Source of the DNA: Aminobacter sp. AP02
GTDB lineage: Bacteria > Pseudomonadota > Alphaproteobacteria > Rhizobiales > Rhizobiaceae
Assembly (NCBI RefSeq): GCF_003148805.1
Contig: NZ_QGGX01000003.1
Span: forward strand, 1 to 64,000
Direction: 5' to 3'
Length of the DNA: 64,000 nt
The position numbers and the translations under genes are program-made. A model generated the notes under the pieces. The model ran no database searches and was not told where the DNA came from. It saw only the letters and a list, made by a program, of their open reading frames with translations. Below are positions 7,631 through 14,941 of the stretch, one piece after another (within the stretch, counting starts at the first letter, position 1; each line of letters starts with the position of its first letter).

Positions 7631-8715
7631 GTGCGCTTGAAATCCAGAATATCCGCAAAAGTTACGGGGCCGTTGACACGCTGAAGGGCATCGACATCGC
7701 CCTTCAGAGCGGCGAGTTCCTGGTGCTGCTCGGCTCGTCAGGCTGCGGGAAATCGACACTGCTCAACATCATCGCCGGGCTGGCAGAAGCGACGAGCGGG
7801 GACATCAAGATCGGCGACCGCTCCATTATTGGTGTGCATCCCAAGGATCGTGACATCGCCATGGTGTTCCAGTCCTACGCGCTCTACCCCAACCTCAGCG
7901 TCCGCCGGAACATCGGTTTTGGCCTGGAAATGCGAAAGGTACCGCTCGCCGTGCGCGAGAAGGCCGTGCTGGACGCCGCGAAACTGCTGCAGATCGAGCC
8001 GCTGCTCGACCGCAAGCCGAGCCAGCTGTCCGGTGGCCAGCGCCAGCGCGTCGCCATCGGCCGGGCGCTGGTGCGCAAGCCTCAGGTTTTCCTTTTCGAT
8101 GAACCGCTATCAAACCTCGACGCCAAGCTCCGGCTCGAAATGCGCACCGAGCTCAAGCGTCTGCACCAGATGCTGAAGACGACGGTTGTGTACGTTACCC
8201 ACGACCAGATCGAGGCGATGACCCTTGCGACGCGCATCGCAGTGATGAAGGACGGCCGGATCGAGCAGCTCGGCACGCCCGAAGAGATCTACAACCAGCC
8301 CGCCACGCTCTACGTGGCCGGTTTCGTCGGCGCCCCGCCGATGAACATTCTGGACGTCGAGGTCGACAACGGGGCGCTGGCAATCGTCGGGTCCGACATT
8401 CGCCTGCCCCTGCCGGATCGCTTCAAACCAATTGCACGCGACGGAGCGCGGCTTGCGCTCGGCATCAGGCCGGAAGCTCTGAGGCTGGCACCGTCCGCCA
8501 GCCAGGCAGCCGGGATTACCCTTCCGGTACGAATCGAGGTGGTCGAACTGACCGGCCCCGAACTGGTCGCCACCGCCCGCGCTGGCCAGCAAAGGCTCAC
8601 CGCCTGCCTTGCGCCCCGGACCAAGGTCGGCCAAGGTGACGTAACGGCATTTTCGGCCGACGACGACGCGCTGCACCTGTTCGACCCTGCGACGGGGCGA
8701 GCATGCCCAGCCTGA
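7627..8715 (+). CDS. Sugar ABC transporter ATP-binding protein (UgpC/MsmK type)
   Basis: A 362-residue nucleotide-binding subunit. Walker A is GSSGCGKST (36-44), the signature LSGGQ is at 134-138, Walker B is FLFDEP at 155-160, and the H-loop follows in YVTHDQIEAMTL. A C-terminal TOBE/OB extension after about residue 240 is typical of the MalK/UgpC group. The start ATGA overlaps the kinase stop. It energises the two permeases encoded upstream and is the last gene of the operon. Confidence 0.93.
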   Translation: MSALEIQNIRKSYGAVDTLKGIDIALQSGEFLVLLGSSGCGKSTLLNIIAGLAEATSGDIKIGDRSIIGVHPKDRDIAMVFQSYALYPNLSVRRNIGFGLEMRKVPLAVREKAVLDAAKLLQIEPLLDRKPSQLSGGQRQRVAIGRALVRKPQVFLFDEPLSNLDAKLRLEMRTELKRLHQMLKTTVVYVTHDQIEAMTLATRIAVMKDGRIEQLGTPEEIYNQPATLYVAGFVGAPPMNILDVEVDNGALAIVGSDIRLPLPDRFKPIARDGARLALGIRPEALRLAPSASQAAGITLPVRIEVVELTGPELVATARAGQQRLTACLAPRTKVGQGDVTAFSADDDALHLFDPATGRACPA

Positions 8716-8909
8716 GGCATCGTCCAAACGGGTCGGATCCATCAACAAAAAAGCGAAACTGCTTCTAGCAACCGCCACTTGTGCGACGGCGGCAACGGGC
8801 AGAATTTAGGCCACGTTTGCGCTGGCAATCATGCCTAGCGCCATTTTGTTGGCGGAAGCCGGCTTGGGGTGGAGACGCACAGGGCGTCCCGGGTCGGCAC
8901 GAGAGGGTA
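8716..8909. other. Intergenic region before the purine permease
   Basis: No gene is recognisable here. A small hairpin (CGCCA and TGGCG, 8839-8854) and GACGC/GCGTC (8874-8887) precede the larger fold at 8910-8978. The purine-permease promoter is expected in this segment, but I do not see a convincing -35/-10 pair. Confidence 0.4.
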
Positions 8910-8978
8910 GCAGGAGTTCGGCAGGAAGGGCTGGCGGCCATGCGAAAGCATGGTTGCGTCGGTAATCCTGCGCCAGGA
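8910..8978 (+). promoter_or_regulatory. Structured leader upstream of purine permease; riboswitch candidate
   Basis: GCAGGA (8910-8915) can pair with TCCTGC (8966-8971). This closes a large asymmetric internal loop around a GNRA hairpin, CCATGC-GAAA-GCATGG (8938-8953), which G-U pairs extend by two. The TCCTG strand can instead pair with CAGGA at 8974-8978, giving two mutually exclusive folds, as expected of a switch. The ribosome site GGGAGG (9001-9006) lies 23 bases downstream. Xanthine/purine-sensing RNAs, including the NMT1 class of alphaproteobacteria, control such permeases. I cannot confirm a class from the bases alone. Confidence 0.4.
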
Positions 8979-9015
8979 CCAGGCAGCCCCCAAACCGTCC
9001 GGGAGGAAGCAAAGA

Positions 9016-10305
9016 GTGCTCGAGAAGTTTTTCAACCTGAAGGAACAAGGCACGTCGGTGCGGACGGAGGTGATCGCGGGTATCACAACCTTCCTGACGA
9101 TGGCCTACATCATCTTCGTCAATCCCGAGATCCTGTCATCGACCGGCATGGACCGCAATGCCGTGTTCGTGGCGACTTGCCTGGCCGCAGCGCTCGGCTC
9201 GCTGATCATGGGGCTGGTGGCGAAATGGCCGATCGGCATGGCGCCTGGCATGGGCCTGAACGCCTTCTTCGCATTCACGGTCGTTGGCGCGATGGGCTTT
9301 TCCTGGCAGCAGGCGCTGGGAGCCGTGTTCATCTCGGGCGTCATTTTCCTGCTACTGACTGTAAGCGGTGTTCGCAGCTGGCTGATCGCCGGCATCCCGC
9401 ACTCGATGCGCAGCGCAATCGCTGCCGGTATCGGCTTGTTCCTGGGCATCATCGCCCTGAAAAGCTCGGGCATCGTCGTTGCCAGCCCGGCAACTCTGGT
9501 TACGCTCGGCGACCTCAGCCAGACCGGAACGATGCTTGCGATCGCGGGCTTCTTCATCATCGCTGCCCTTGACGCGCTCAAGGTGCGCGGCGCGATCCTG
9601 ATCGGTATCCTGGTGATCACCATCGCTTCGATGGCGCTCGGCGTCAGCCAGTTCAACGGCATCGTGTCGATGCCGCCCTCCATCTTGCCGACCTTCCTGC
9701 AGCTCGACGTCGTCGGCGCGCTGCATGCCGGCCTGGTGCACGTCATCCTCGTATTCGTGCTGGTCGAAGTGTTCGACGCCACCGGCACCCTGATCGGCGT
9801 TGCCAAGCGCGCCGGACTGATCGAGCCCGGCAAGCCCAACCGTCTCGGCCGCGCGCTTCTGGCCGACAGCACGGCCATCGTCGCCGGCTCGCTCCTCGGG
9901 ACCTCGAGCACCACCGCCTATGTCGAAAGCGCTTCGGGCGTGCAGGCCGGCGGCCGCACAGGCCTCACCGCCCTGGTCATCGGCGTCCTGTTCCTAGCCG
10001 CGCTGTTTTTCTCGCCGCTCGCAGGCTCGGTGCCAGCCTATGCGACGGCACCCGCCCTGCTCTACGTCGCCTGCCTGATGATGCGCGAACTGGTCGAGGT
10101 CGAATGGGCAGACATCACCGAGGCGGCGCCCGCAGCGCTGACCGCGCTGATGATGCCGTTCACCTACTCGATCGCCAACGGCCTGGCGTTCGGCTTCATC
10201 AGCTACGCCGCGCTCAAGCTTCTGACCGGCCGTCCCGGTGAGGTCCACGCCGCAACCTGGCTGGTCGCAGCGTTGTTCATCATCCGCTTCGCTTTCTTCG
10301 CCTAG
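9016..10305 (+). CDS. NCS2-family purine permease (AzgA type)
   Basis: A 429-residue inner-membrane transporter of the AzgA/PbuG branch of NCS2, with about 12-14 membrane spans. Diagnostic stretches are TEVIAGITTFLTMAYIIFVN near the N-terminus, GMGLNAFFAFTVV, and EVFDATGTLIGVAKRAGL with GTSSTTAYVESASG in the central part. These proteins import adenine, guanine or hypoxanthine with protons. I choose the GTG at 9016 because GGGAGG sits 9 bases upstream and the N-terminus then reads MLEKFFNLKE, as in the family. An ATG at 8950 is in frame but lies inside the GNRA hairpin of the leader and lacks a ribosome site. Specificity within the purines is not determined. Confidence 0.9.
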   Translation: MLEKFFNLKEQGTSVRTEVIAGITTFLTMAYIIFVNPEILSSTGMDRNAVFVATCLAAALGSLIMGLVAKWPIGMAPGMGLNAFFAFTVVGAMGFSWQQALGAVFISGVIFLLLTVSGVRSWLIAGIPHSMRSAIAAGIGLFLGIIALKSSGIVVASPATLVTLGDLSQTGTMLAIAGFFIIAALDALKVRGAILIGILVITIASMALGVSQFNGIVSMPPSILPTFLQLDVVGALHAGLVHVILVFVLVEVFDATGTLIGVAKRAGLIEPGKPNRLGRALLADSTAIVAGSLLGTSSTTAYVESASGVQAGGRTGLTALVIGVLFLAALFFSPLAGSVPAYATAPALLYVACLMMRELVEVEWADITEAAPAALTALMMPFTYSIANGLAFGFISYAALKLLTGRPGEVHAATWLVAALFIIRFAFFA

Positions 10306-10330
10306 CCGACACGCTGCGCACCACCATATC

Positions 10331-10363
10331 CCGCCGGAGGCCGCAAAACGCAGCTTCCGGCGG
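10331..10363. terminator. Hairpin between convergent genes
   Basis: CCGCCGGA (10331-10338) pairs with TCCGGCGG (10356-10363) in the gap between the permease stop and the convergent cytochrome stop. No clear T-run flanks it on either side, so it is at best a weak bidirectional terminator. Confidence 0.35.
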
Positions 10364-10389
10364 AACTGTGTGATCAACCGGCGTCGCAG

Positions 10390-10911
10390 CTATTTGGGCG
10401 CAGCGGCAGCTGGTTCACCTGGCGGCAGTATCCTGAACATGAAAGTCGTGACCTTCTCGCCAGGCTTGAAGGGGCCAGGAACTGCATTGCTGACAGGCTT
10501 CACGTTCTGGAGGAATACAGCGATTGCTTCTGCGTCCTCAGGCGTGAGTTGCGCAAAGGCGTGCCACGGCATGATGGGTGCGAGCTCGCGGCCGTCCGGT
10601 CGCTGACCAGTCTGAATAGCCGCAACGATCTGCTTGGCTGTCCAGCTGCCGATGCCGGTTTCCTTGTCCGGCGTGATGTTGCGTCCGACGAAGACACCTA
10701 GCCCAGGGATCTCGAAACCGACATCCGAGCCCCCGAGAAACTTCTTCTCGTCAGGTCTTCCGAAGAAATAGCCTGGCGTATGGCAGTCGTTGCAGCCGCT
10801 TATCGTCACGAGGTACTCGCCCCGAGCCACTTGCGCGCTGTCGGCGATAGGCGCCGAGGATGCGGAGGTTGCTAGAGCGAGGAATGCAAGTCCAACCGAC
10901 GTTCGAAACAT
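10390..10911 (-). CDS. Small periplasmic c-type cytochrome
   Basis: A 173-residue exported monoheme cytochrome. A signal peptide (MFRTSVGLAFLALATSASSA) is followed by one heme-binding CNDCH motif near residue 40. Conserved downstream stretches include GRNITPDKETGIG, and a Met in ELAPIMPWHAFAQL near residue 115 could be the axial ligand. The pattern resembles the cytochrome domains of dehydrogenase electron-transfer subunits. AAGGGGTGA upstream of the ATG at 10911 decides the start over a longer frame that reaches 11121. It stands alone, with no oxidoreductase beside it, so its electron donor is unknown. Confidence 0.85.
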   Translation of the reverse strand: MFRTSVGLAFLALATSASSAPIADSAQVARGEYLVTISGCNDCHTPGYFFGRPDEKKFLGGSDVGFEIPGLGVFVGRNITPDKETGIGSWTAKQIVAAIQTGQRPDGRELAPIMPWHAFAQLTPEDAEAIAVFLQNVKPVSNAVPGPFKPGEKVTTFMFRILPPGEPAAAAPK

Positions 10912-11276
10912 CGCTTCACCCCTTATCTCTGCCTGTTTTTTTGGTCCCCTCGTAGATCCGCCGCTTGCCCTGACATTCCAGTGCATGGGCAACCAAACTC
11001 TCGCACTGTGGGAGTGCACTGACCAGAGGCAGCCAGATAAGGCATTGGATGTATGTCCGCGACACTCATTGGATTCGGGGGCTAGTGCCAAACCGTGGCT
11101 TTGCCGGTTGTTCCTTACCAAAAATCAACTTGACCGCGAATTGATGCAGCGCAATATGGCCCGGTCGGCAACAGGTGCCGATCTTAACTCAGGATAGCTC
11201 CGTAAATGGACGGTTCCAGTCGATCTAGCATCAGCCTGCTCGCCGCGACGCCGCGAACCTGACCATCTGCGTCCGG
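10912..11276. other. Intergenic region, no gene recognised
   Basis: This is the divergent gap between the cytochrome gene and the leader of the anion-type transporter. It must hold both promoters. I see no tRNA, repeat or convincing ORF on either strand. Confidence 0.4.
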
Positions 11277-11453
11277 TTCACCTCGTCCGCGCCGGCAGGC
11301 AAAGGACAAGAGGTGAAACATGCGGGCGCCCCTCTTCCGCATCCGACAACCCGCCCTCAGGTCTGCAGACCGTGGGGACCGAATAAGACGCTGACACTAC
11401 TGCCCACGCAGCGGTCGCCAGTCGCGCTTTCGCGCGGCCCTGCTCTTATTCGG
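11277..11453 (+). promoter_or_regulatory. Folded leader of the duplicated-permease operon
   Basis: Two strong helices are visible. Helix A: TTCACCTC-GTCC (11277-11288) pairs with GGAC-aa-GAGGTGAA (11304-11317) and sequesters the ribosome site of a mini-ORF. Helix B: CCGAATAAGA (11379-11388) pairs perfectly with TCTTATTCGG (11444-11453). Inside B are GCAG/CTGC (11408-11411 with 11440-11443) and a hairpin CGCGC-TTTC-GCGCG (11423-11436). A perfect palindrome GGTCTGCAGACC lies at 11360-11371. The permease ATG at 11472 follows 18 bases later with a poor ribosome site. The arrangement suggests attenuation or translational control and matches no class I can name. Confidence 0.45.
11320..11394 (+). 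CDS. Candidate arginine-rich leader peptide (uORF)
   Basis: A 24-codon ORF with ATG at 11320, preceded at ideal distance by AAGAGGTG. Eight of its 24 residues are Arg, written with all six Arg codons, including the rarer AGG, AGA and CGA; it ends in DRIRR. The last codons form the left arm of helix B in the leader, so a ribosome on this ORF would open that helix. This is the geometry of a leader peptide that controls the downstream gene. Reality and role are inferred from sequence alone. Confidence 0.35.
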   Translation: MRAPLFRIRQPALRSADRGDRIRR

Positions 11454-11471
11454 CAATCGGGTTTTCAGACA

Positions 11472-13208
11472 ATGACCATGCATCATCCGGCCCTCGAGGC
11501 CGGTCGGCGGCGGCGCTATGTTCCCAACCTCTGGGATGCGCTGGCCTTCGGCCTCCTCTTCGGCACGCTCATTCTCGTCATCCAGGGTGGCCGCGAGACG
11601 CTCGCCCCGATCTCGGCGCTTGACCAGGCGCCAATCTCGCTCGACCCAGCCATGCTGCCGGAATACGCGCTGCGCACCACCATGCGCATGTTGGCGGCGA
11701 TCGTGGCATCTCTGGCCTTCACATTCGCCTATGGTGCGCTGGCAGCCAAAAGCCGCCGTGCCGAAATGGTGCTCATCTCGTTGCTCGACATCCTCCAGTC
11801 GGTGCCCGTGCTGGGTTTCCTGTCGTTCACCGTCGTCGGCTTCATGGCGCTCTTTCCAGGGCGGGTGCTCGGCGTTGAACTTGCGGCAATCTTCGCGATC
11901 TTCACCAGCCAAGCCTGGAACATGACCTTCAGCTTCTACCAATCCCTGAAGACGGTTCCCGCCGACCTCGACGAGGCCTCCCGCAGCTTCCGGCTCTCGG
12001 GCTGGCAGCGGTTCTGGCGCCTCGAGGTGCCGTACGCGATGCCCGGCCTGGTGTGGAACACCATGATGTCGATGTCGGGCGGGTGGTTCTTCGTCGTCGC
12101 CTCCGAGGCAATCTCGGTCGGCAACACCACGATCACCCTGCCCGGCATCGGCTCTTACGTTGCCCTTGCGATCGGGCAACAGAACCTGGCCGCCGTCGGC
12201 TGGGCGGTCATCGCCATGCTCATCGTAATCCTGATCTACGACCAGTTGCTGTTTCGGCCGCTGGTTGCCTGGGGTGACAAATTCCGCGTCGAGCAATCGG
12301 CGAGCGGCACGGCACCGCATTCGTGGCTGCTGGTCGCCCTGCGCCGGACCCGCCTGTTCCAGGTCCTGCTTGCCCCATACAAGGTTGTGTTCGGCGCCCT
12401 GCCGCGCCGGCGCTTCAGCTTGCCTGTCATCATACCTGGCGAGTTGAGCGCATTTTCGGCGACACGCTGGGCCGACCGGCTGTGGTTCGGGCTTGTATTG
12501 GGCGCAGCGGTCTACGCGATCTGGCTGATCGCCGGTTTCATAGCAACCGAACTTGCGTGGGCGGAGGTCGGCGAAGTCGTGTGGCTTGGCGTCCTGACGA
12601 TGCTGCGCGTGATCGTGCTAATGACGCTGGCGACGTTGATCTGGGTGCCTGTTGGTGTCTGGATCGGGCTCAGGCCGCGTGTCGCCGAGCGGGTGCAGCC
12701 GCTGGCGCAGTTCCTGGCAGCCTTCCCCGCCAACATCGTCTTTCCATTGGCTGTCGTTGCGATCGTCAAATTTGATCTCAATCCCAACATCTGGCTGTCG
12801 CCGCTGATGGTGTTGGGCACCCAGTGGTACATCCTGTTCAATGTGATTGCCGGGGCGAGCGCCTTTCCCAACGATCTCAAGGAAGCGGCGGCAACGTTCC
12901 GCATCAGGGGTTGGTACTGGTGGCGCAAGGTCATCCTGCCGGGGATTTTCCCCTACTACATAACCGGCGCCATCACGGCGAGCGGCGGTTCCTGGAACGC
13001 CTCCATCGTCGCAGAGGTGGCGAACTGGGGCGGCACCACGCTTCGGGCGCACGGCCTTGGCGCCTATATCGCCGAGGCGACGGCCGCCGGCGACTATCCA
13101 CGCATCGTGCTCGGCATCGCCGTGATGTCGCTGTTCGTCATCCTGTTCAACCGGCTGGTTTGGCGTCCGCTCTATGCCTTCTCAGCCAACCGTCTCCGCC
13201 TCAATTGA
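11472..13208 (+). CDS. Duplicated-domain ABC permease, nitrate/sulfonate/anion type
   Basis: A 578-residue membrane protein with two tandem BPD-transport permease domains in one chain. Each half has an EAA-like loop: DLDEASRSFRLSGWQRFWRL near residues 167-186 and DLKEAAATFRIRGWYWWRKV in the second half. Single-chain double permeases of this kind (COG4986-like) belong to the NitT/TauT anion-transport group. I choose the ATG at 11472 because the longer frame would run through the structured leader. The ATPase gene follows after 15 bases. No substrate-binding protein gene is present nearby, so the system either uses one encoded elsewhere or works differently from classical importers. The substrate is unknown. 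Confidence 0.88.
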   Translation: MTMHHPALEAGRRRRYVPNLWDALAFGLLFGTLILVIQGGRETLAPISALDQAPISLDPAMLPEYALRTTMRMLAAIVASLAFTFAYGALAAKSRRAEMVLISLLDILQSVPVLGFLSFTVVGFMALFPGRVLGVELAAIFAIFTSQAWNMTFSFYQSLKTVPADLDEASRSFRLSGWQRFWRLEVPYAMPGLVWNTMMSMSGGWFFVVASEAISVGNTTITLPGIGSYVALAIGQQNLAAVGWAVIAMLIVILIYDQLLFRPLVAWGDKFRVEQSASGTAPHSWLLVALRRTRLFQVLLAPYKVVFGALPRRRFSLPVIIPGELSAFSATRWADRLWFGLVLGAAVYAIWLIAGFIATELAWAEVGEVVWLGVLTMLRVIVLMTLATLIWVPVGVWIGLRPRVAERVQPLAQFLAAFPANIVFPLAVVAIVKFDLNPNIWLSPLMVLGTQWYILFNVIAGASAFPNDLKEAAATFRIRGWYWWRKVILPGIFPYYITGAITASGGSWNASIVAEVANWGGTTLRAHGLGAYIAEATAAGDYPRIVLGIAVMSLFVILFNRLVWRPLYAFSANRLRLN

Positions 13209-13223
13209 GGAGAGGAACCTCCC

Positions 13224-14567
13224 ATGACCCTGCTTGAAGTCACCAACACCCATTCCAACCACGCCACAGCCCCATTGGTCGATATCTCTGGCGTGCGCAT
13301 GGTCTATCCCAAGGGCGACAATGCCGAGCTCGTCGTGCTCGACAATGTGTCGCTGTCGATCCGTGAAGGCGAGATCGTCGGGCTGCTCGGCCGATCCGGC
13401 TCGGGCAAGTCGACGCTGCTGCGCGTGTTGTCGGGCCTCGTCACGGCAACCAGCGGCAACGTCAGCTGGTGCGGCAAGCCCGTGATCGGCCCTTGCGAAG
13501 GCATCTCCATGGTGTTCCAGAGTTTTGCCCTGTTCCCCTGGCTCACCGTGCTCGAGAATGTCGAGATCGGCCTGGAAGCGCTGGGCACTCCGGCAGCTGA
13601 ACGGCGGCGCCGCGCCATCGAAGCCATAGATCTGATCGGCCTCGATGGTTTCGAGAGCGCTTACCCCAAGGAGCTTTCCGGCGGAATGCGCCAGCGGGTC
13701 GGCTTTGCCCGCGCGCTGGTGGTTCATCCGCGCCTGATGCTGATGGACGAGCCCTTCTCCGCGCTCGACGTTCTGACCGCCGAGACGCTGCGCACAGACC
13801 TCATCGACCTGTGGATCGAAGGGCGCCTGCCGATCAAGTCGATCCTGATGGTGACGCACAATATCGAGGAAGCCGTGCTGATGTGCGACCGGACCCTGAT
13901 CTTTTCGTCGAACCCGGGACGGGTTGCCACCGAAATCAAGATCGGCCTGCCTCATCCGCGCAATCGCGACGATCCGACTTTCCGTCAGCTCGTCGACGAC
14001 ATCTATGCGCGCATGACCCAGCGCACGCCGGCCGAGAAAGCCGAAAAGCGAGCCGTTGAGGGATTTGCCGGCACTGGCATCGGGATGGCGCTGCCGCGTA
14101 TCTCGACCAACCTGCTGTCCGGCTTGATGGAAGCGCTCGCAGCACCCGCCTATGGCGGCAAGGCGGACCTGCCGGATCTTGCCGCCACACTGCAGATGGA
14201 GGTGGACGAGCTCTTTCCGATCGCCGAGACCCTGCAACTGCTGCGTTTCGCCGAAATGGCGGAAGGCGATGTCCAGTTGACCGAGTTCGGCAGGCGGTTC
14301 GTCGATTCCGACATCGACACGCGCAAGCGGCTGTTCGCCGAACATCTTGTCACATACGTGCCGCTCTCAGCCCTCATCCGGCGTGTACTCGACGAACGGC
14401 CGAGCCATCGCGCGCCATTCACGCGCTTTTCAGAAGAACTCGAGGATCACATGTCGGAAGAGAGCGCCGAGGCAACCTTGAGGGCGACGATCTCATGGGG
14501 CCGCTATGCCGAGCTGTTCGGATATGACGAACATAGCGGCCAGTTCAATCTGGAGAACCCGGCCTGA
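13224..14567 (+). CDS. NitT/TauT-type ABC ATPase with C-terminal AAA-associated domain
   Basis: A 447-residue protein. The N-terminal 260 residues are an ABC ATPase: Walker A GRSGSGKST, signature ELSGGMRQRVGFARAL, Walker B LMLMDEPFSALD and VTHNIEEAVLMCD. The remaining ~180 residues form an extra domain often annotated as the AAA-associated C-terminal domain (starting around LPRISTNLLSGLMEALA and ending near SAEATLRATISWGRYAELFG). This looks like a winged-helix-type regulatory or dimerisation module. AGGAGAGG precedes the ATG. It serves the double permease upstream; the extra domain may sense substrate or gate transport, which is inference. Confidence 0.9.
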   Translation: MTLLEVTNTHSNHATAPLVDISGVRMVYPKGDNAELVVLDNVSLSIREGEIVGLLGRSGSGKSTLLRVLSGLVTATSGNVSWCGKPVIGPCEGISMVFQSFALFPWLTVLENVEIGLEALGTPAAERRRRAIEAIDLIGLDGFESAYPKELSGGMRQRVGFARALVVHPRLMLMDEPFSALDVLTAETLRTDLIDLWIEGRLPIKSILMVTHNIEEAVLMCDRTLIFSSNPGRVATEIKIGLPHPRNRDDPTFRQLVDDIYARMTQRTPAEKAEKRAVEGFAGTGIGMALPRISTNLLSGLMEALAAPAYGGKADLPDLAATLQMEVDELFPIAETLQLLRFAEMAEGDVQLTEFGRRFVDSDIDTRKRLFAEHLVTYVPLSALIRRVLDERPSHRAPFTRFSEELEDHMSEESAEATLRATISWGRYAELFGYDEHSGQFNLENPA

Positions 14568-14941
14568 GCGCTATCGAGCTTTATCAGTGGGAGGACCAGA
14601 TTGTCGGCGCGTATCGACACGCTGGCCCTCTCCGCCGATTTGGCACATTCGTTTTCATGAAATGACTCCGATAACGAAGAACGAGGTGAGCCGCGGCCTT
14701 GCATTGCCTGCCACGGCCCCTTTCGCGGCCAGAGGTACGGAAAATTCCTTATGCGGAAAGCCATTCAGACTGCGCGCGCCTGCTCCCTTGCCACTCCTTG
14801 GTCTCGCCGCACACTGGACCCGTACCCTGGACGACGTCGTTACATTTCATTTGACATTCGTTTTCAGTTCGAAATAATCCAAAAACAGCTTCGAAAAATA
14901 TTGAAATTGCTGCAGTGCGAAAACTCGACGAAGGCGCAGGG
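14568..14941. other. Intergenic region upstream of glpD
   Basis: A 374-base gap without a gene. Its right part holds the likely glpD promoter (14851-14896). Short ORFs on both strands here lack ribosome sites and family resemblance. Confidence 0.5.
14851..14896 (+). promoter_or_regulatory. Predicted glp promoter with TTCGAAA repeats
   Basis: TTGACA (14851-14856) is followed after 16 bases by AATAAT (14873-14878), close to a consensus housekeeping promoter. Two copies of TTCGAAA (14868-14874 and 14890-14896) lie 22 bases apart, about two helical turns, overlapping and just downstream of the -10. The preceding TTCGTTTT is of the kind bound by DeoR-family GlpR repressors. No glpR gene is in the window, so the regulator would be encoded elsewhere. 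Confidence 0.5.

Noticed and set aside
8781-9572. A 263-codon frame overlapping the start of the purine permease
   Set aside because: It is out of frame with the permease and has no family resemblance; it is a shadow.
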